The notes beneath the pieces were generated by a model. That model was not told where the DNA came from and searched no databases. It was given only the letters and a program-made list of their open reading frames with translations. Both the position numbers and the translations under genes were made by a program. A stretch of 64,000 nt of DNA from assembly GCA_964498095.1 (NCBI GenBank), contig CAZCFY010000003.1, positions 1 through 64,000 of the forward strand, written 5' to 3'. Source of the stretch: SG-bin7 sp964498095 (GTDB taxonomy: Bacteria; Bdellovibrionota; Bdellovibrionia; Bdellovibrionales; SG-bin7). Shown here in pieces: positions 1-8,621 of the stretch (position 1 is its first letter; every line of letters begins with the position of its first letter).

Positions 1-100
1 ACTGCCCCGATTAGCTTCGGGATGACTTTCCAAACACGCTCCGCCGGAAGTAAAAGCCTTCGCGTGATTTCCGGATCAATGTCTTGTTGAACACTCTATG
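1..100. other. window edge, possible end of a neighbouring gene
   Basis: The first 100 bases cannot be assigned. On the minus strand an open frame runs out of the window and reads like coding sequence (it contains DPEITRRLLLPAERVWKV), but it has no ATG, GTG or TTG start before an in-frame stop near position 100. On the plus strand a frame open from base 1 ends at a TGA at 88-90. Neither was recognised. Confidence 0.2.
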
Positions 101-126
101 ACCAAAGCCGAAACAATATATGGGGA

Positions 127-1254
127 ATGTCCTTGAGCACAAGAATTCTATCCATATTAGTTATTAGCTTAGCCTTCAACGGGACGCAGGCGCAAAACCT
201 TGAGCGATGCGCGACTTATCTGTCTGGCTGGGCGGCCCATGCGGAATTGGCAGCCCAAGAAAGAATTTATTTCCCTGACTCGGCGACTAGCTTTTTTCGC
301 GAGGTGGGAAGCGATCAGCTTTTGCAGCTTGGTCCTGGCGCCATTCAAATTTTTACTCCCGGCGGAAATCTAACCTTTAACGAAGAAGGCCGCTGTCTTT
401 CGCAAGCGCAACCGAATCTTAAATCTAAATTTAAATCTCTCATGCAACAAGCGCGCTATTCTTACGCCAAAAAAATTGATCAGGTACCGGGGCGGTGGAT
501 GGTCCGTAATGCGCGGGCCTCAAATGCACGACTAAACCTTGAAGCGGAAAATCCTGAAGAAGAAAAGGCCCTCGCCGAGCTTTCACATCCCAGAGGAAGC
601 GGAACATTGCTGCCACCTCATTATAAATCTGATGTGGAAGCCAACTTTACCCCTTGTGCGCAAATGACTGAGTACCAAGAAACCTTTGGATATAAGGCGA
701 CCTACAAATCCTCTTCAGCTGGCGTATTAGAGCTAGATTACGTTACCCCACCCCTAGCTTTTACAAACTCTGAAGACATTCAAAAAACACTTCGAGTTGG
801 TGAGCCGGAAGGATTGATTAAGGTAAAGCGAATACCCTCAAACAGCGAAAAATGTTTAAATGGGTTATCTGAGTTGGCAGCTAAAAAAACCAACAGTTCG
901 CCAGTTCAATACTTCGTTGCCGGCAAAAATATTATTGTTAACGACCCTAAAAGCGGCTTAAAGCTTGTAACGTCATATGGAGTTCAAAACATTAAAAATC
1001 TCAGCTGCGAAAGGGTCCAAGAAAACACTACGCTTTCATCTATTGCCCAATTCCTCAAAAATCAAATTGACACTCTTCAACCGGCACTCTCCATGGCACG
1101 AATTCCCTCAGGTCGGCAACGATCAATTACAGAACCAGGAACAACGGAAATCTTTAAGTCTTGCTCTGAGGTAGAGGAATTAGCTGAAATATTTAAAACT
1201 AATCAACGCCAGTCTCCGCGCCCCGACAACAACAACGGCGGCGGCACGAGATAG
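127..1254 (+). CDS. secreted hypothetical protein, 375 aa
   Basis: I do not recognise this family. The first 22 or so residues form a clear Sec signal peptide (hydrophobic stretch ending near GTQAQ), so the protein is exported to the periplasm or beyond. The mature part has several scattered cysteines and no visible catalytic motif; the last 30 residues are hydrophilic and Pro/Asn/Gly-rich. The ATG at 127 is only one base after a GGGG run, so the TTG at 133, with GGGG at a normal distance, may be the true start; it keeps the signal peptide. It stands alone and converges on queA with a 13-base gap. Confidence 0.7.
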   Translation: MSLSTRILSILVISLAFNGTQAQNLERCATYLSGWAAHAELAAQERIYFPDSATSFFREVGSDQLLQLGPGAIQIFTPGGNLTFNEEGRCLSQAQPNLKSKFKSLMQQARYSYAKKIDQVPGRWMVRNARASNARLNLEAENPEEEKALAELSHPRGSGTLLPPHYKSDVEANFTPCAQMTEYQETFGYKATYKSSSAGVLELDYVTPPLAFTNSEDIQKTLRVGEPEGLIKVKRIPSNSEKCLNGLSELAAKKTNSSPVQYFVAGKNIIVNDPKSGLKLVTSYGVQNIKNLSCERVQENTTLSSIAQFLKNQIDTLQPALSMARIPSGRQRSITEPGTTEIFKSCSEVEELAEIFKTNQRQSPRPDNNNGGGTR

Positions 1255-1267
1255 CACTTTTCGCACC

Positions 1268-2266
1268 TTAATAGGACGATTCCCAAGCCGTTAAATCCCC
1301 ATAGCTAAAAAGGCGGAATTTTTTATCTATGGCCCAGGCGTAGGCGCGCCGCCAATTTTCCGTTCCAGCGAAGGCCGCCACTAGAGCTAACAGAGTGGTT
1401 TGCGGTTGGTGAAAGTTAGTTAAGAGGCGGTTTACAATTTTAAATTGAAATCCCGGGCGGATAAACAAATCCGTACTGGCTTTAAAGGGAAGTTTTTCGT
1501 CGCCAACCGACTCCAACGTTCGTGTCACGGTCGTACCGAGCGCCCAAATATTGGCGTTTTTACTTTTTGCGGCTTTAATAGTTTCCCAAACTTCCGCCGA
1601 AACCTCACACTCTTCTTTATGCATTTTATGATCTGCCAATTTCGCACTTGAAATCGGTAAAAAGGTGCCAAGCCCCACATGCAAAGTTACATAAACTATC
1701 TTTACACCCTTCTTCTTTAAGACTTCCAAATCCTGATTCTTAAAATGCAGACTCGCCGTTGGCGACGCTAAACTCCCCGGCCGCGCCGCCCACGCTGTTT
1801 GATACCACACTTCGTCTTCGGTTTTTTGATGGCGCTCATCTCTGGCCTTTTGAATATAAGGAGGCAGTGGCAGTTCACCATGCTGATCAAAATATTGCGC
1901 CGTTAGTGATTTACTTACAGTTATAACTTGCGGCCGCCCACTTGCCTTAAGTTTTAATTCCACCGCTTCGGGAAGCTTTAGAGTCTCTGACTTCATCCGC
2001 GTTGAAGGAAATAAAACTTCCCAAGTATTGGGCGCAATTTCTTTGATAAAAAGAATTTCCAAACCTTCAACGGAAAACACCCGCCGCCGCAAAACTTTTG
2101 TGTCGTTGAGAACTAAAACATCGCCGGGGGAAAATTTTCCGAGCAAATCTTCAAAACTAATTTCTTGCGGGCCAGCTTTATCAACCCACATCACCCGCGA
2201 ACGGTTCGCAGGTTGGGTTGCTACCAAGTCTTCTGGAAAACTAAAATCAAGATCCTTTAGCTCCAT
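1268..2266 (-). CDS. queA: S-adenosylmethionine:tRNA ribosyltransferase-isomerase
   Basis: QueA transfers and rearranges the ribosyl part of S-adenosylmethionine onto 7-aminomethyl-7-deazaguanine in tRNA, making epoxyqueuosine. Family motifs are present in order: LVLNDTKV near residue 51, LPLPPYI near 132, GSLASPTASLHF at about 164-175 (usually GSVAAPTAGLHF), HVGLGTFLP near 197, and YGDLTAW near the end. At 332 aa it is slightly shorter than typical (about 340-360). Its ATG shares one base with the TAA of the upstream M3 peptidase gene (TAATG), so the two are translationally coupled. The other queuosine gene here, queF, lies far away at 47.7 kb. Confidence 0.96.
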   Translation of the reverse strand: MELKDLDFSFPEDLVATQPANRSRVMWVDKAGPQEISFEDLLGKFSPGDVLVLNDTKVLRRRVFSVEGLEILFIKEIAPNTWEVLFPSTRMKSETLKLPEAVELKLKASGRPQVITVSKSLTAQYFDQHGELPLPPYIQKARDERHQKTEDEVWYQTAWAARPGSLASPTASLHFKNQDLEVLKKKGVKIVYVTLHVGLGTFLPISSAKLADHKMHKEECEVSAEVWETIKAAKSKNANIWALGTTVTRTLESVGDEKLPFKASTDLFIRPGFQFKIVNRLLTNFHQPQTTLLALVAAFAGTENWRRAYAWAIDKKFRLFSYGDLTAWESSY

Positions 2267-4302
2267 TAATCTTTCTGATTAAGCCACTTAATAAAAGGCT
2301 CAAAACTTAGGGGCCGCTTTAGGTACGCGCGCAAGGACATTTCGGCTGGCCGCGTGCCGCCGGCTTCTAAAACTTCTTTGCGGTAACGGGCCGCTGTCGC
2401 GGGATCATATAATCCCTTTTTCTCAAATTCAGAAAACATATCTTTAGCCATAACTAACGACCACATATAAGTGTAATAGGCCGCCGAGTATCCCATCAAA
2501 TGACCAAAGGAATAAATAAAGTGAGAGTCTGGTACATACTTAAACAAGCTGATGCGGTTTTGCGAAGCCTTGACTAGAGAATCTAGTTCCTTAGTGGTGG
2601 GCTTTTGATTGTATAGCTCAAACGATAAATCCGCATAAAACATTTGTGTGCGCACAAATGTACCCTGGTTAAAACGCTCGGCTTTGTTAAGCTTCTCAAC
2701 GAGATCGCGTGGAATAACTTCGCCAGTTTGGTAATGCTTAGCAAAACTTGCCAGCGTGTCGTAGTCTTTGGCCCACTCTTCTAAAAATTGTGACGGCGCT
2801 TCGATAAAATCCCATTCGACATTGTGACCACTGGTATTTTGCCATTGGTGGCGACCGGCGAGTAAACTATGCAGTAAGTGACCGAACTCGTGTAAGAACG
2901 TTTCAAAATCCCCGTGGGACATCAAAGCCGGAGCTTGGGTCCGTGGATTGGGAAAGTTACACATTAAGATGCCCTGCGGAATAGCGCCATTTTTGCGGCC
3001 CACGCGGAAGGTCATCTGTGCCGCATGACTGTACTTTCCTTCCCGCGGAAATAAATCCAAATAAAAACGGCCGATATAATTAGCGCCGTCATAAACGTCC
3101 CAAGCCTCGACGTCCGAATGCCATAAAGTCACGTCGGTTACCCGTTTGTAAGTTAACCCAAACAGACGGCTCGTAATATCAAACACTCCCTTTTTTACGC
3201 TCTCAAAAGGGAAATATTGACGAAGAACATTGGAGTCAAAATTAATTTTGTCGAGCTTAAGTAAACGGGTATAAAGTCCTTTTTCGTATTCAGTAACTTC
3301 CTTGGCGTTGGGATCAGTTTTACGCTTTATGCGCAACAATTCTTTATAATCGTAGCGGGCGCGGTTTTCCGCCGCCGCTATCATGCGGTTAATAAACCCG
3401 CGGGCTTTGGCGGGCGTATTTAACATTTTGGTTTCTAAGGTATACTGCGCCCAATTTTTATAGCCTAAAGTGCGCGCCAGCTCATGGCGAAGCTCAAGAA
3501 CCTTTTTAAGTACCTCGCCGTTTTTGGGGAAGGCACGCCCGTTGAAAAGCAAATACATTTTCTTGCGAAATTCAACATCCGTGGCGTACTCCAAAATTGG
3601 CAACATGTCGGGGTATTGAGTCGTAACGACGATTTTTCCATTGGCGTTTGGCTTATGATTAGCCATATAGTCTTCAGGCAGGCCCGCAAGCTCCTTGGGG
3701 TCGGCTTCGTAAGTCTTTTGATCGTCAGCGATAATTTTTTGAAACTCAATGGACTTTTTGGTGAGTTCGTCCTGTAGGGCCGCAACTTTCATCCGTGTCT
3801 TTTCGTCACGGTCCACGCCGGAGCGGCGGAAGTCGCGCAAGGTTTTTTCTAAAAAGAATTTTGTTTCCGCGTCGACGCCCTTGAGCGGAATCGCTTTTAT
3901 GATGTTATATAGCTTCGTATTTAATCCCAAACGCTCGTTGGCAAATTTATCAATTTCTTGCTCCAAGTCGCGGGCTTGATCGCGCCGGGAGGCGGCCGTA
4001 TCTAAACTTGAAACCAGGTGGGCATCCGCGCTGGATTCTTCGAGAGTAATTAAAATATCATTGTAAGGAATGAGGGCGTTTTTAAGGTCCGGCTTTTCTT
4101 TTAGGCCTTCCAACTGGCTTAATTGCACTTCCGCCGACTTTAATTTTTCTTTTGATTCCTGGAGAAGTTTGTCAGCCGACATGTCCGTCATTAGACTCGG
4201 CGGATTCGCCGGAACTGCGGTTTCACTTTTAACGGTAATCCCTTGTTTGGTACAACTTATTAGGCTTAAACTTAATGTCGAAACTAAGAAAAACTTTTTC
4301 AA
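2266..4302 (-). CDS. M3-family oligopeptidase, predicted lipoprotein
   Basis: A zinc metallopeptidase of the oligopeptidase A / peptidyl-dipeptidase Dcp family (thimet group), which trims short peptides. The HEFGHLLH zinc motif sits near residue 469, and the surrounding M3 signature (FETFLHEFGH, then the C-terminal HFIYSFGHLMGYSAAYYTY region) is intact. The start is chosen at a TTG at 4302: it is preceded by GGAGG at four bases and begins KKFFLVSTLSLSLISC, a textbook lipoprotein signal with a LISC lipobox. Longer in-frame starts exist at 4332 and 4374 but spoil the signal peptide. Most M3 enzymes are cytoplasmic, so a lipid-anchored version suggests peptide digestion in the envelope. About 678 aa, normal for the family. 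Confidence 0.9.
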   Translation of the reverse strand: MKKFFLVSTLSLSLISCTKQGITVKSETAVPANPPSLMTDMSADKLLQESKEKLKSAEVQLSQLEGLKEKPDLKNALIPYNDILITLEESSADAHLVSSLDTAASRRDQARDLEQEIDKFANERLGLNTKLYNIIKAIPLKGVDAETKFFLEKTLRDFRRSGVDRDEKTRMKVAALQDELTKKSIEFQKIIADDQKTYEADPKELAGLPEDYMANHKPNANGKIVVTTQYPDMLPILEYATDVEFRKKMYLLFNGRAFPKNGEVLKKVLELRHELARTLGYKNWAQYTLETKMLNTPAKARGFINRMIAAAENRARYDYKELLRIKRKTDPNAKEVTEYEKGLYTRLLKLDKINFDSNVLRQYFPFESVKKGVFDITSRLFGLTYKRVTDVTLWHSDVEAWDVYDGANYIGRFYLDLFPREGKYSHAAQMTFRVGRKNGAIPQGILMCNFPNPRTQAPALMSHGDFETFLHEFGHLLHSLLAGRHQWQNTSGHNVEWDFIEAPSQFLEEWAKDYDTLASFAKHYQTGEVIPRDLVEKLNKAERFNQGTFVRTQMFYADLSFELYNQKPTTKELDSLVKASQNRISLFKYVPDSHFIYSFGHLMGYSAAYYTYMWSLVMAKDMFSEFEKKGLYDPATAARYRKEVLEAGGTRPAEMSLRAYLKRPLSFEPFIKWLNQKD

Positions 4303-4330
4303 AAGGCCTCCGGCGGAAAATATATTTTGC

Positions 4331-4861
4331 ATGAAATGGAAGATACTTAGCTCTAAAGAGGTTTGCAAGACCAATTTTTTTACTCTTCGCGATGACCGCT
4401 GCGAAATGCCAAGCCAAAAGATTGTGCCTAATTACTATGTCATGGAATGGAAGCCCTGGTGTAATATCGTCGCCGTGACCGCATCGCGCGAAATTATTCT
4501 CATTGAACAATATCGCCACGCCGGCGGGAAAACGTTCATTGAAATTCCCGGCGGAACTGTGGATTCAGGAAGCCCGCTCGAGTGCGCCAAGCGCGAACTC
4601 CGTGAAGAAACGGGATATACTTCGGATGAATTTAGATTTGTTGGGGCGCACTTTCCCAACCCCGCAATACTAAGCAATGAACTCCACACATACATTGCAC
4701 TAAATTGCCGCAAAGTAGGAGAGCCCCAGCTCGATGAATTCGAAGACATCCGCGTTTTCACAACGCCCCTTGAGGACGCTTATAAAATGTTAAGCGACGG
4801 CAAGATTTCTCATTCACTCGTTATGGTTTCTTTATACATGGCTAAATCCCATCTGACTTAG
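4331..4861 (+). CDS. Nudix hydrolase (ADP-ribose pyrophosphatase-like)
   Basis: A 176-aa Nudix-fold hydrolase, which cleaves nucleoside diphosphates linked to another moiety; the layout resembles ADP-ribose pyrophosphatases. The core RELREETGY is at about residues 88-96, with IPGGTVDSG just before it. The first conserved glutamate of the Nudix box appears to be absent (Gly/Ser there), although the metal-binding REL-EE part is complete, so substrate is uncertain. The ATG at 4331 begins MKWKILSSKEV, the usual N-terminus of this group; a longer open frame upstream only overlaps the divergent M3 peptidase gene. Just 28 bases separate the two divergent starts. Confidence 0.85.
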   Translation: MKWKILSSKEVCKTNFFTLRDDRCEMPSQKIVPNYYVMEWKPWCNIVAVTASREIILIEQYRHAGGKTFIEIPGGTVDSGSPLECAKRELREETGYTSDEFRFVGAHFPNPAILSNELHTYIALNCRKVGEPQLDEFEDIRVFTTPLEDAYKMLSDGKISHSLVMVSLYMAKSHLT

Positions 4862-4907
4862 GTCGGGTCTGATTGAGCTACGCCCCCAATTTTCCGATTA
4901 AAATTAG

Positions 4908-5726
4908 ATGAATTGGAAGGTATTTGCCATTGCTGGTTTTTTTCTAATTGCTGTTGCTGCCTATTATATTTGGCTTGGTCCGCAAAGCGAGACACCCACT
5001 TCCGCCACTAGCGCCAGTAGTTCTTCATTGTCAAAAGACGCTGCCAACGCAGACTCACCGGCCTCGCAAACTTCGACAGACTCTCCACCTTCCAGTCTTA
5101 ATGACGACCCTTTGGCGGCAAAAAATAAGTCGGAAATAAAATCGGAATTTGAATTTATTAAAAAGTATCCCGGCAACTGGATTTTTAAACGCATCGAAAA
5201 GGGACGCCTAAATTATATCACCGGGGGTAACGTTCCCAACCTGGGCCGCTCACCGGCGGCGATTAAAAATTTTGTCCAAGAAATCGCGCCACTTCTAGAG
5301 ATTCCGGCGACACAACTCACTGATCCAAAAGAAATAAATCATACGGACTTAACGCGCGTTTATCATACCAATCAAATCACTGACGGCTACCCCGTTTATC
5401 AATCCGTGCTTTCCGTTCACGTGCGCGAAAGTGATAACAGCATTTTTATGGTTAACAACCAACTTAAAGACGTCGCGGGATATAACAAGGAACTTCGCTA
5501 TAACCGCAATCAGGCGGAAACTTATATACAGAGTAATTACGCCGGCGACTTTGAAAAAATAGTTTTTAAAAGCGGGCCCGTGATTTTTAAATCCGAAACC
5601 GTTGCCCCGGAACTGGCTTGGGTTTTTATAATGACCTATAAGCAGCCGAAGTTTGAGCAAGTTGAGTTGGTAATCGGCGCCTACTCGGGGGAAGAAATTC
5701 ACCGTCAACCGGTGAATGTACAATAA
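4908..5726 (+). CDS. membrane-anchored FTP/PepSY-like propeptide-domain protein
   Basis: Residues 5-22 are a membrane anchor, followed by a Ser/Thr/Ala/Pro-rich linker to about residue 70. The rest resembles the FTP domain (fungalysin/thermolysin propeptide): GNVPNLGRSPAAIKNF, then VYHTNQITDGYPVYQSVLSV, and a PepSY-like C-terminal strand pair. In proteases this domain keeps the enzyme inactive and helps it fold. Here no peptidase domain follows and the gene ends at 272 aa, so it could inhibit or chaperone a separate protease. There is no clear ribosome-binding site before the ATG. Partner unknown. Confidence 0.7.
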   Translation: MNWKVFAIAGFFLIAVAAYYIWLGPQSETPTSATSASSSSLSKDAANADSPASQTSTDSPPSSLNDDPLAAKNKSEIKSEFEFIKKYPGNWIFKRIEKGRLNYITGGNVPNLGRSPAAIKNFVQEIAPLLEIPATQLTDPKEINHTDLTRVYHTNQITDGYPVYQSVLSVHVRESDNSIFMVNNQLKDVAGYNKELRYNRNQAETYIQSNYAGDFEKIVFKSGPVIFKSETVAPELAWVFIMTYKQPKFEQVELVIGAYSGEEIHRQPVNVQ

Positions 5727-5866
5727 AAACGTCTAATTTCTGACATTGTCAATAACACCGACAAGTTTTCACCGCCTAAAACTAAATAAATTTAGTTAAA
5801 TAGGTCCTCAATTTGCATTGTATATTCCGTATCATTTCGGGGGGGGGCTTGCGCTTGCGGATCATA

Positions 5867-6568
5867 ATGAAACAGATTCCACAATATTTTTTTCTGCTTT
5901 GCGGATTGCTGGCGATCACGGCGGGAAATGGCTGCGCTCCTATCCACGATGCCTCGTTAAGTTCCACGCCAGCAGGGATGATGTTATCCGTTGATCCCCA
6001 ATTAAATTCCCAAGCCACAGGAATCCTTTCAAGCCGCTGCTTAGGTTGTCATGGCGCCTCTGGTTCCGGCGGCGTCAGTAATATTACGGATGTGAACCAC
6101 TTAATTGACGCCGGTCTTATTACTCCTGGAAATGCCAGTCAGGGACGAATCATTGGCTCAATCATCGGCGGTACAATGCCTCCCGGTGGAAACTTTCCGA
6201 CAACCGAGCTCACGACTTTACAAAATTGGATCAATAGCATGGCGTGGGTGCCAGAAGGCAGCGGCGGCGGCATTCAATCGCCTCCCCCTGTTGTTTTGGA
6301 AGCTAAATTTTCAAATATCCATACTAATATCCTAACGCCGAAGTGTATACCCTGCCACCGCGCGGGAGGCACTGAACCGGGGATTAATTACGAAACTTTC
6401 ACGCTCACTCGCCAAACTGGCAAAGTGACCCCAGGACTTCCACTCTCCAGCGCCATGTACACCGAGTGTACGTCAGGTAAAATGCCCGAAGCTCCTTATT
6501 CAGCGCTGACTACCGAAGAATTAAAGGTAATTTACGACTGGATCACCGCTGGCGCCTTGAACAACTAA
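5867..6568 (+). CDS. di-haem c-type cytochrome-domain lipoprotein
   Basis: About 233 aa. The ATG at 5867 is chosen because it begins an export signal (KQIPQYFFLLCGLLAITAG) ending at a weak lipobox, GNGC; the longer open frame upstream would bury it. Two c-type haem motifs are visible: CLGCH at residues 58-62 and CIPCH at 160-164, each followed some 40-60 residues later by a Met-Pro segment (GGTMPPGG and GKMPEAPY) that could give the axial methionine. The spacing resembles planctomycete-type cytochrome C modules. It probably carries electrons on the periplasmic face; no dehydrogenase or oxidase gene is beside it. Confidence 0.85.
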   Translation: MKQIPQYFFLLCGLLAITAGNGCAPIHDASLSSTPAGMMLSVDPQLNSQATGILSSRCLGCHGASGSGGVSNITDVNHLIDAGLITPGNASQGRIIGSIIGGTMPPGGNFPTTELTTLQNWINSMAWVPEGSGGGIQSPPPVVLEAKFSNIHTNILTPKCIPCHRAGGTEPGINYETFTLTRQTGKVTPGLPLSSAMYTECTSGKMPEAPYSALTTEELKVIYDWITAGALNN

Positions 6569-6622
6569 AACCATCGGCTAGGTTTATATTAAGTCGCACT
6601 GCTAAATTGTCGATAAAACCCT

Positions 6623-7786
6623 ATGCAAATTACCGCGCCAAAACCTCCTCTTTCTTATAAAGAAAAAGCGGTCAATATTTATCAGCGCTACCACCACTGG
6701 CAAGACCCGGCATTTTTTATCGGCGGATTCCTGCTAGACATGTTGATGACTGGCCGAATTGATGAAACTTTTGGGATTATTCAACAAGGCATTTATCTAA
6801 TTTTAATCGCGGTCTTTGCCGCGCTCGATTGGTACGATCAAATTCAGCCGTTTTCTTTAAAAAACCGTTTGCAGCAGGCGTGGACCTACCGGACTTTTTT
6901 AATTCATTTTCTTCTGGGCGGCCTCCTTAACTGCTACGCGATTTACTATTTTAAGAGCGCTTCACTTTTAACTTCCTTTGGGTTCTTGGCCGTATTGGTA
7001 ACAATTGTAGTCCTCAATGAGCTACCGCGCTTTAAAGCTTTCGGGGCCATTATGAAGTTCGGCATGCTCAGTCTATGTTCCGTGTCTTATCTCATGTACC
7101 TCGTCCCTATTTTTTACGGACGCATCGGAAAAGTTCCATTCGCGCTGGCCATCATTTTATCTCTCGGTTTGCAGTATCTCATTTATGCATATCTCAAGAA
7201 GCGCCTGGGAAAGCATTTTGAAACGGCACCGTCAAAACTTCCCGAAAAATTTCATTTTATAAGTCATCCCGCCTTTAAGACCGTGATGCTACCGGCAATT
7301 CTAGTGACCGTTTTGTTCACTTCGATGTATCTAATAAAAATTTTGCCGCCCGTACCGTTGTCAGCGCAATTTCTTGGCGTTTACCACTCTTTGGAAAAAG
7401 AAAATGGCACATTCAAGTTAGGTTACACACGCCCCGCATGGAAGTTTTGGCAGTACGGCGATCAGACCTTCGTCGCTCGCCCGGGTGACAAAATTTTTAT
7501 TTTCACGCGACTATTTTCGCCGGCAAACTTTAAAGATCAAGTGAATGTCAGATTTGAAACAATCAATGCTAAAGGCAAGTGGGAATTTCGCGACAGAATT
7601 CCCATGACGATTGAAGGCGGCCGCGAAGATGGCTTTCGCGGTTATGTATTTAAGTCAAACTATTCTCCTGGCCAGTGGCGCGTCCGGCTTACGACAAATG
7701 ATGAGCGTGAAATTCGCCGCATTTACTTTTCTGTGCAAACGGCAAGTCTGAATGAGCAAGTCGAAGTCAAGTTCGACCACCACTGA
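6623..7786 (+). CDS. DUF2914 integral membrane protein
   Basis: A 387-aa protein whose first 250 residues contain about seven hydrophobic membrane segments and whose C-terminal 130 residues form a soluble DUF2914-type domain: VNVRFETINAKGKWEFRDRI followed by SPGQWRVRLTTNDEREIRRI. The DUF2914 family is of unknown function and is commonly found in deltaproteobacteria and Bdellovibrionota. The soluble domain follows the last membrane helix, probably in the periplasm. It stands alone between the cytochrome gene and a secreted small protein. Confidence 0.8.
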   Translation: MQITAPKPPLSYKEKAVNIYQRYHHWQDPAFFIGGFLLDMLMTGRIDETFGIIQQGIYLILIAVFAALDWYDQIQPFSLKNRLQQAWTYRTFLIHFLLGGLLNCYAIYYFKSASLLTSFGFLAVLVTIVVLNELPRFKAFGAIMKFGMLSLCSVSYLMYLVPIFYGRIGKVPFALAIILSLGLQYLIYAYLKKRLGKHFETAPSKLPEKFHFISHPAFKTVMLPAILVTVLFTSMYLIKILPPVPLSAQFLGVYHSLEKENGTFKLGYTRPAWKFWQYGDQTFVARPGDKIFIFTRLFSPANFKDQVNVRFETINAKGKWEFRDRIPMTIEGGREDGFRGYVFKSNYSPGQWRVRLTTNDEREIRRIYFSVQTASLNEQVEVKFDHH

Positions 7787-7864
7787 AGTTAAATTCCAAC
7801 GAAGCTTAAAAATTTCATCACCTTAACTCGCTCCACTATTTAAAAATTTTTTTGTAATTTTTGT

Positions 7865-7894
7865 TTGACCGTTTTTAGTGAAAACTCTTAACGT
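7865..7894 (+). promoter_or_regulatory. candidate sigma-70 promoter for the 129-aa secreted protein
   Basis: TTGACC at 7865-7870 and TAACGT at 7889-7894, 18 bases apart, 41 bases before the ATG, after an AT-rich stretch. The -35 matches five of six bases; the -10 is only fair. Confidence 0.4.
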
Positions 7895-7934
7895 AGTTAC
7901 TCATGCAGCACGGAAAAACTTAAAAGGAGTTGAT

Positions 7935-8324
7935 ATGAAGAAATTAGTATTTGCCTGTCTAACAGCTATGGCACTTAGCGCATCTGCGGATGACGCCGCC
8001 ATTAAAGGAAAATGGTCGATGGTTGCGCAACAAACCGAAACCGCCAAAGTTACTCTTGGCTTGGACATCGGTGATATTATCACAGTTTTTAACAAAACTT
8101 GTGAGGCTGCCGGACAAACTATCAATGTTATCGTTGAAGTTGCTACTAAAATTACAGATGGTATTTTCGAGATCCAAGGATCAGCCGCTTCAACTATTAA
8201 AGCCGGCGATTTGGAATGTACAATCGAAGTAAAACCCGAAGTATTAAAATACCAAGTCGATCAAGCTCACTTGACTTTAACAAATGCCGCTAACCAAGCA
8301 TTTGTCTTTGCTCGCGTAAAATAA
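7935..8324 (+). CDS. small secreted hypothetical protein, 129 aa
   Basis: Begins MKKLVFACLTAMALSASAD, a clear Sec signal peptide. AAAAGGAG sits eight bases before the ATG at 7935, which fixes the start; an upstream in-frame ATG at 7878 lacks a site. The mature part (about 110 aa) is Thr/Val/Ala-rich with beta propensity and two cysteines that could form a disulfide. A candidate sigma-70 promoter (TTGACC at 7865, TAACGT at 7889) lies in front and a strong terminator follows, so it is a monocistronic, possibly well-expressed secreted protein. Family not recognised. Confidence 0.75.
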   Translation: MKKLVFACLTAMALSASADDAAIKGKWSMVAQQTETAKVTLGLDIGDIITVFNKTCEAAGQTINVIVEVATKITDGIFEIQGSAASTIKAGDLECTIEVKPEVLKYQVDQAHLTLTNAANQAFVFARVK

Positions 8325-8397
8325 GCATTTCGAATTCGCTTCTCATTGGTTATCACCAGGAGAGCTTACTCAAAAATAAATTGTGCTGCATGCATGA

Positions 8398-8421
8398 GGG
8401 CCCAGGATGGGCCCTTTTTTT
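8398..8421 (+). terminator. intrinsic terminator
   Basis: GGGCCC, a five-base loop, GGGCCC, then an uninterrupted run of seven T. This is a strong Rho-independent terminator, 74 bases after the 129-aa secreted protein gene, and it insulates that gene from the kup riboswitch leader. Confidence 0.9.
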
Positions 8422-8498
8422 ATTCCGGGATTAACCTTGCCGCAGGACCGCTATAGAGACTCGACATCTTCTAACTTTCGGAATATCGTAGAGCAAAT

Positions 8499-8612
8499 TA
8501 ATCGCTGAGTTCCAGTTAACTGCTGGAAGCGGGGGACCCACTTTTTGGGGCGGATCGCGCAAGCGTAAGGCACTCTTCGGCCTGAGCCCGACAGCTAACC
8601 CCGTAAGCAACG
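8499..8612 (+). promoter_or_regulatory. c-di-AMP riboswitch (ydaO/yuaA type)
   Basis: The leader of the first kup gene carries the conserved blocks of the ydaO/yuaA aptamer in the right order: ATCGCTGA, then GCGGGGGACCCA near 8529-8540, a GGGG block, GAGCCCGACAGCTAACC near 8584-8600, and CCGTAAGC at 8601-8608. This family binds cyclic di-AMP and usually turns off potassium uptake genes. The aptamer ends at the GGAG ribosome-binding site (8612-8615) and no T-run follows, so control could act on translation rather than termination. Recognised by eye; a covariance search is the decisive test. Confidence 0.85.
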
Positions 8613-8621
8613 GAGTGTGCT

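Noticed and set aside
1..100. Possible coding frame at the window start
   Set aside because: Readable on both strands but with no start or family match; too short to call as a gene.
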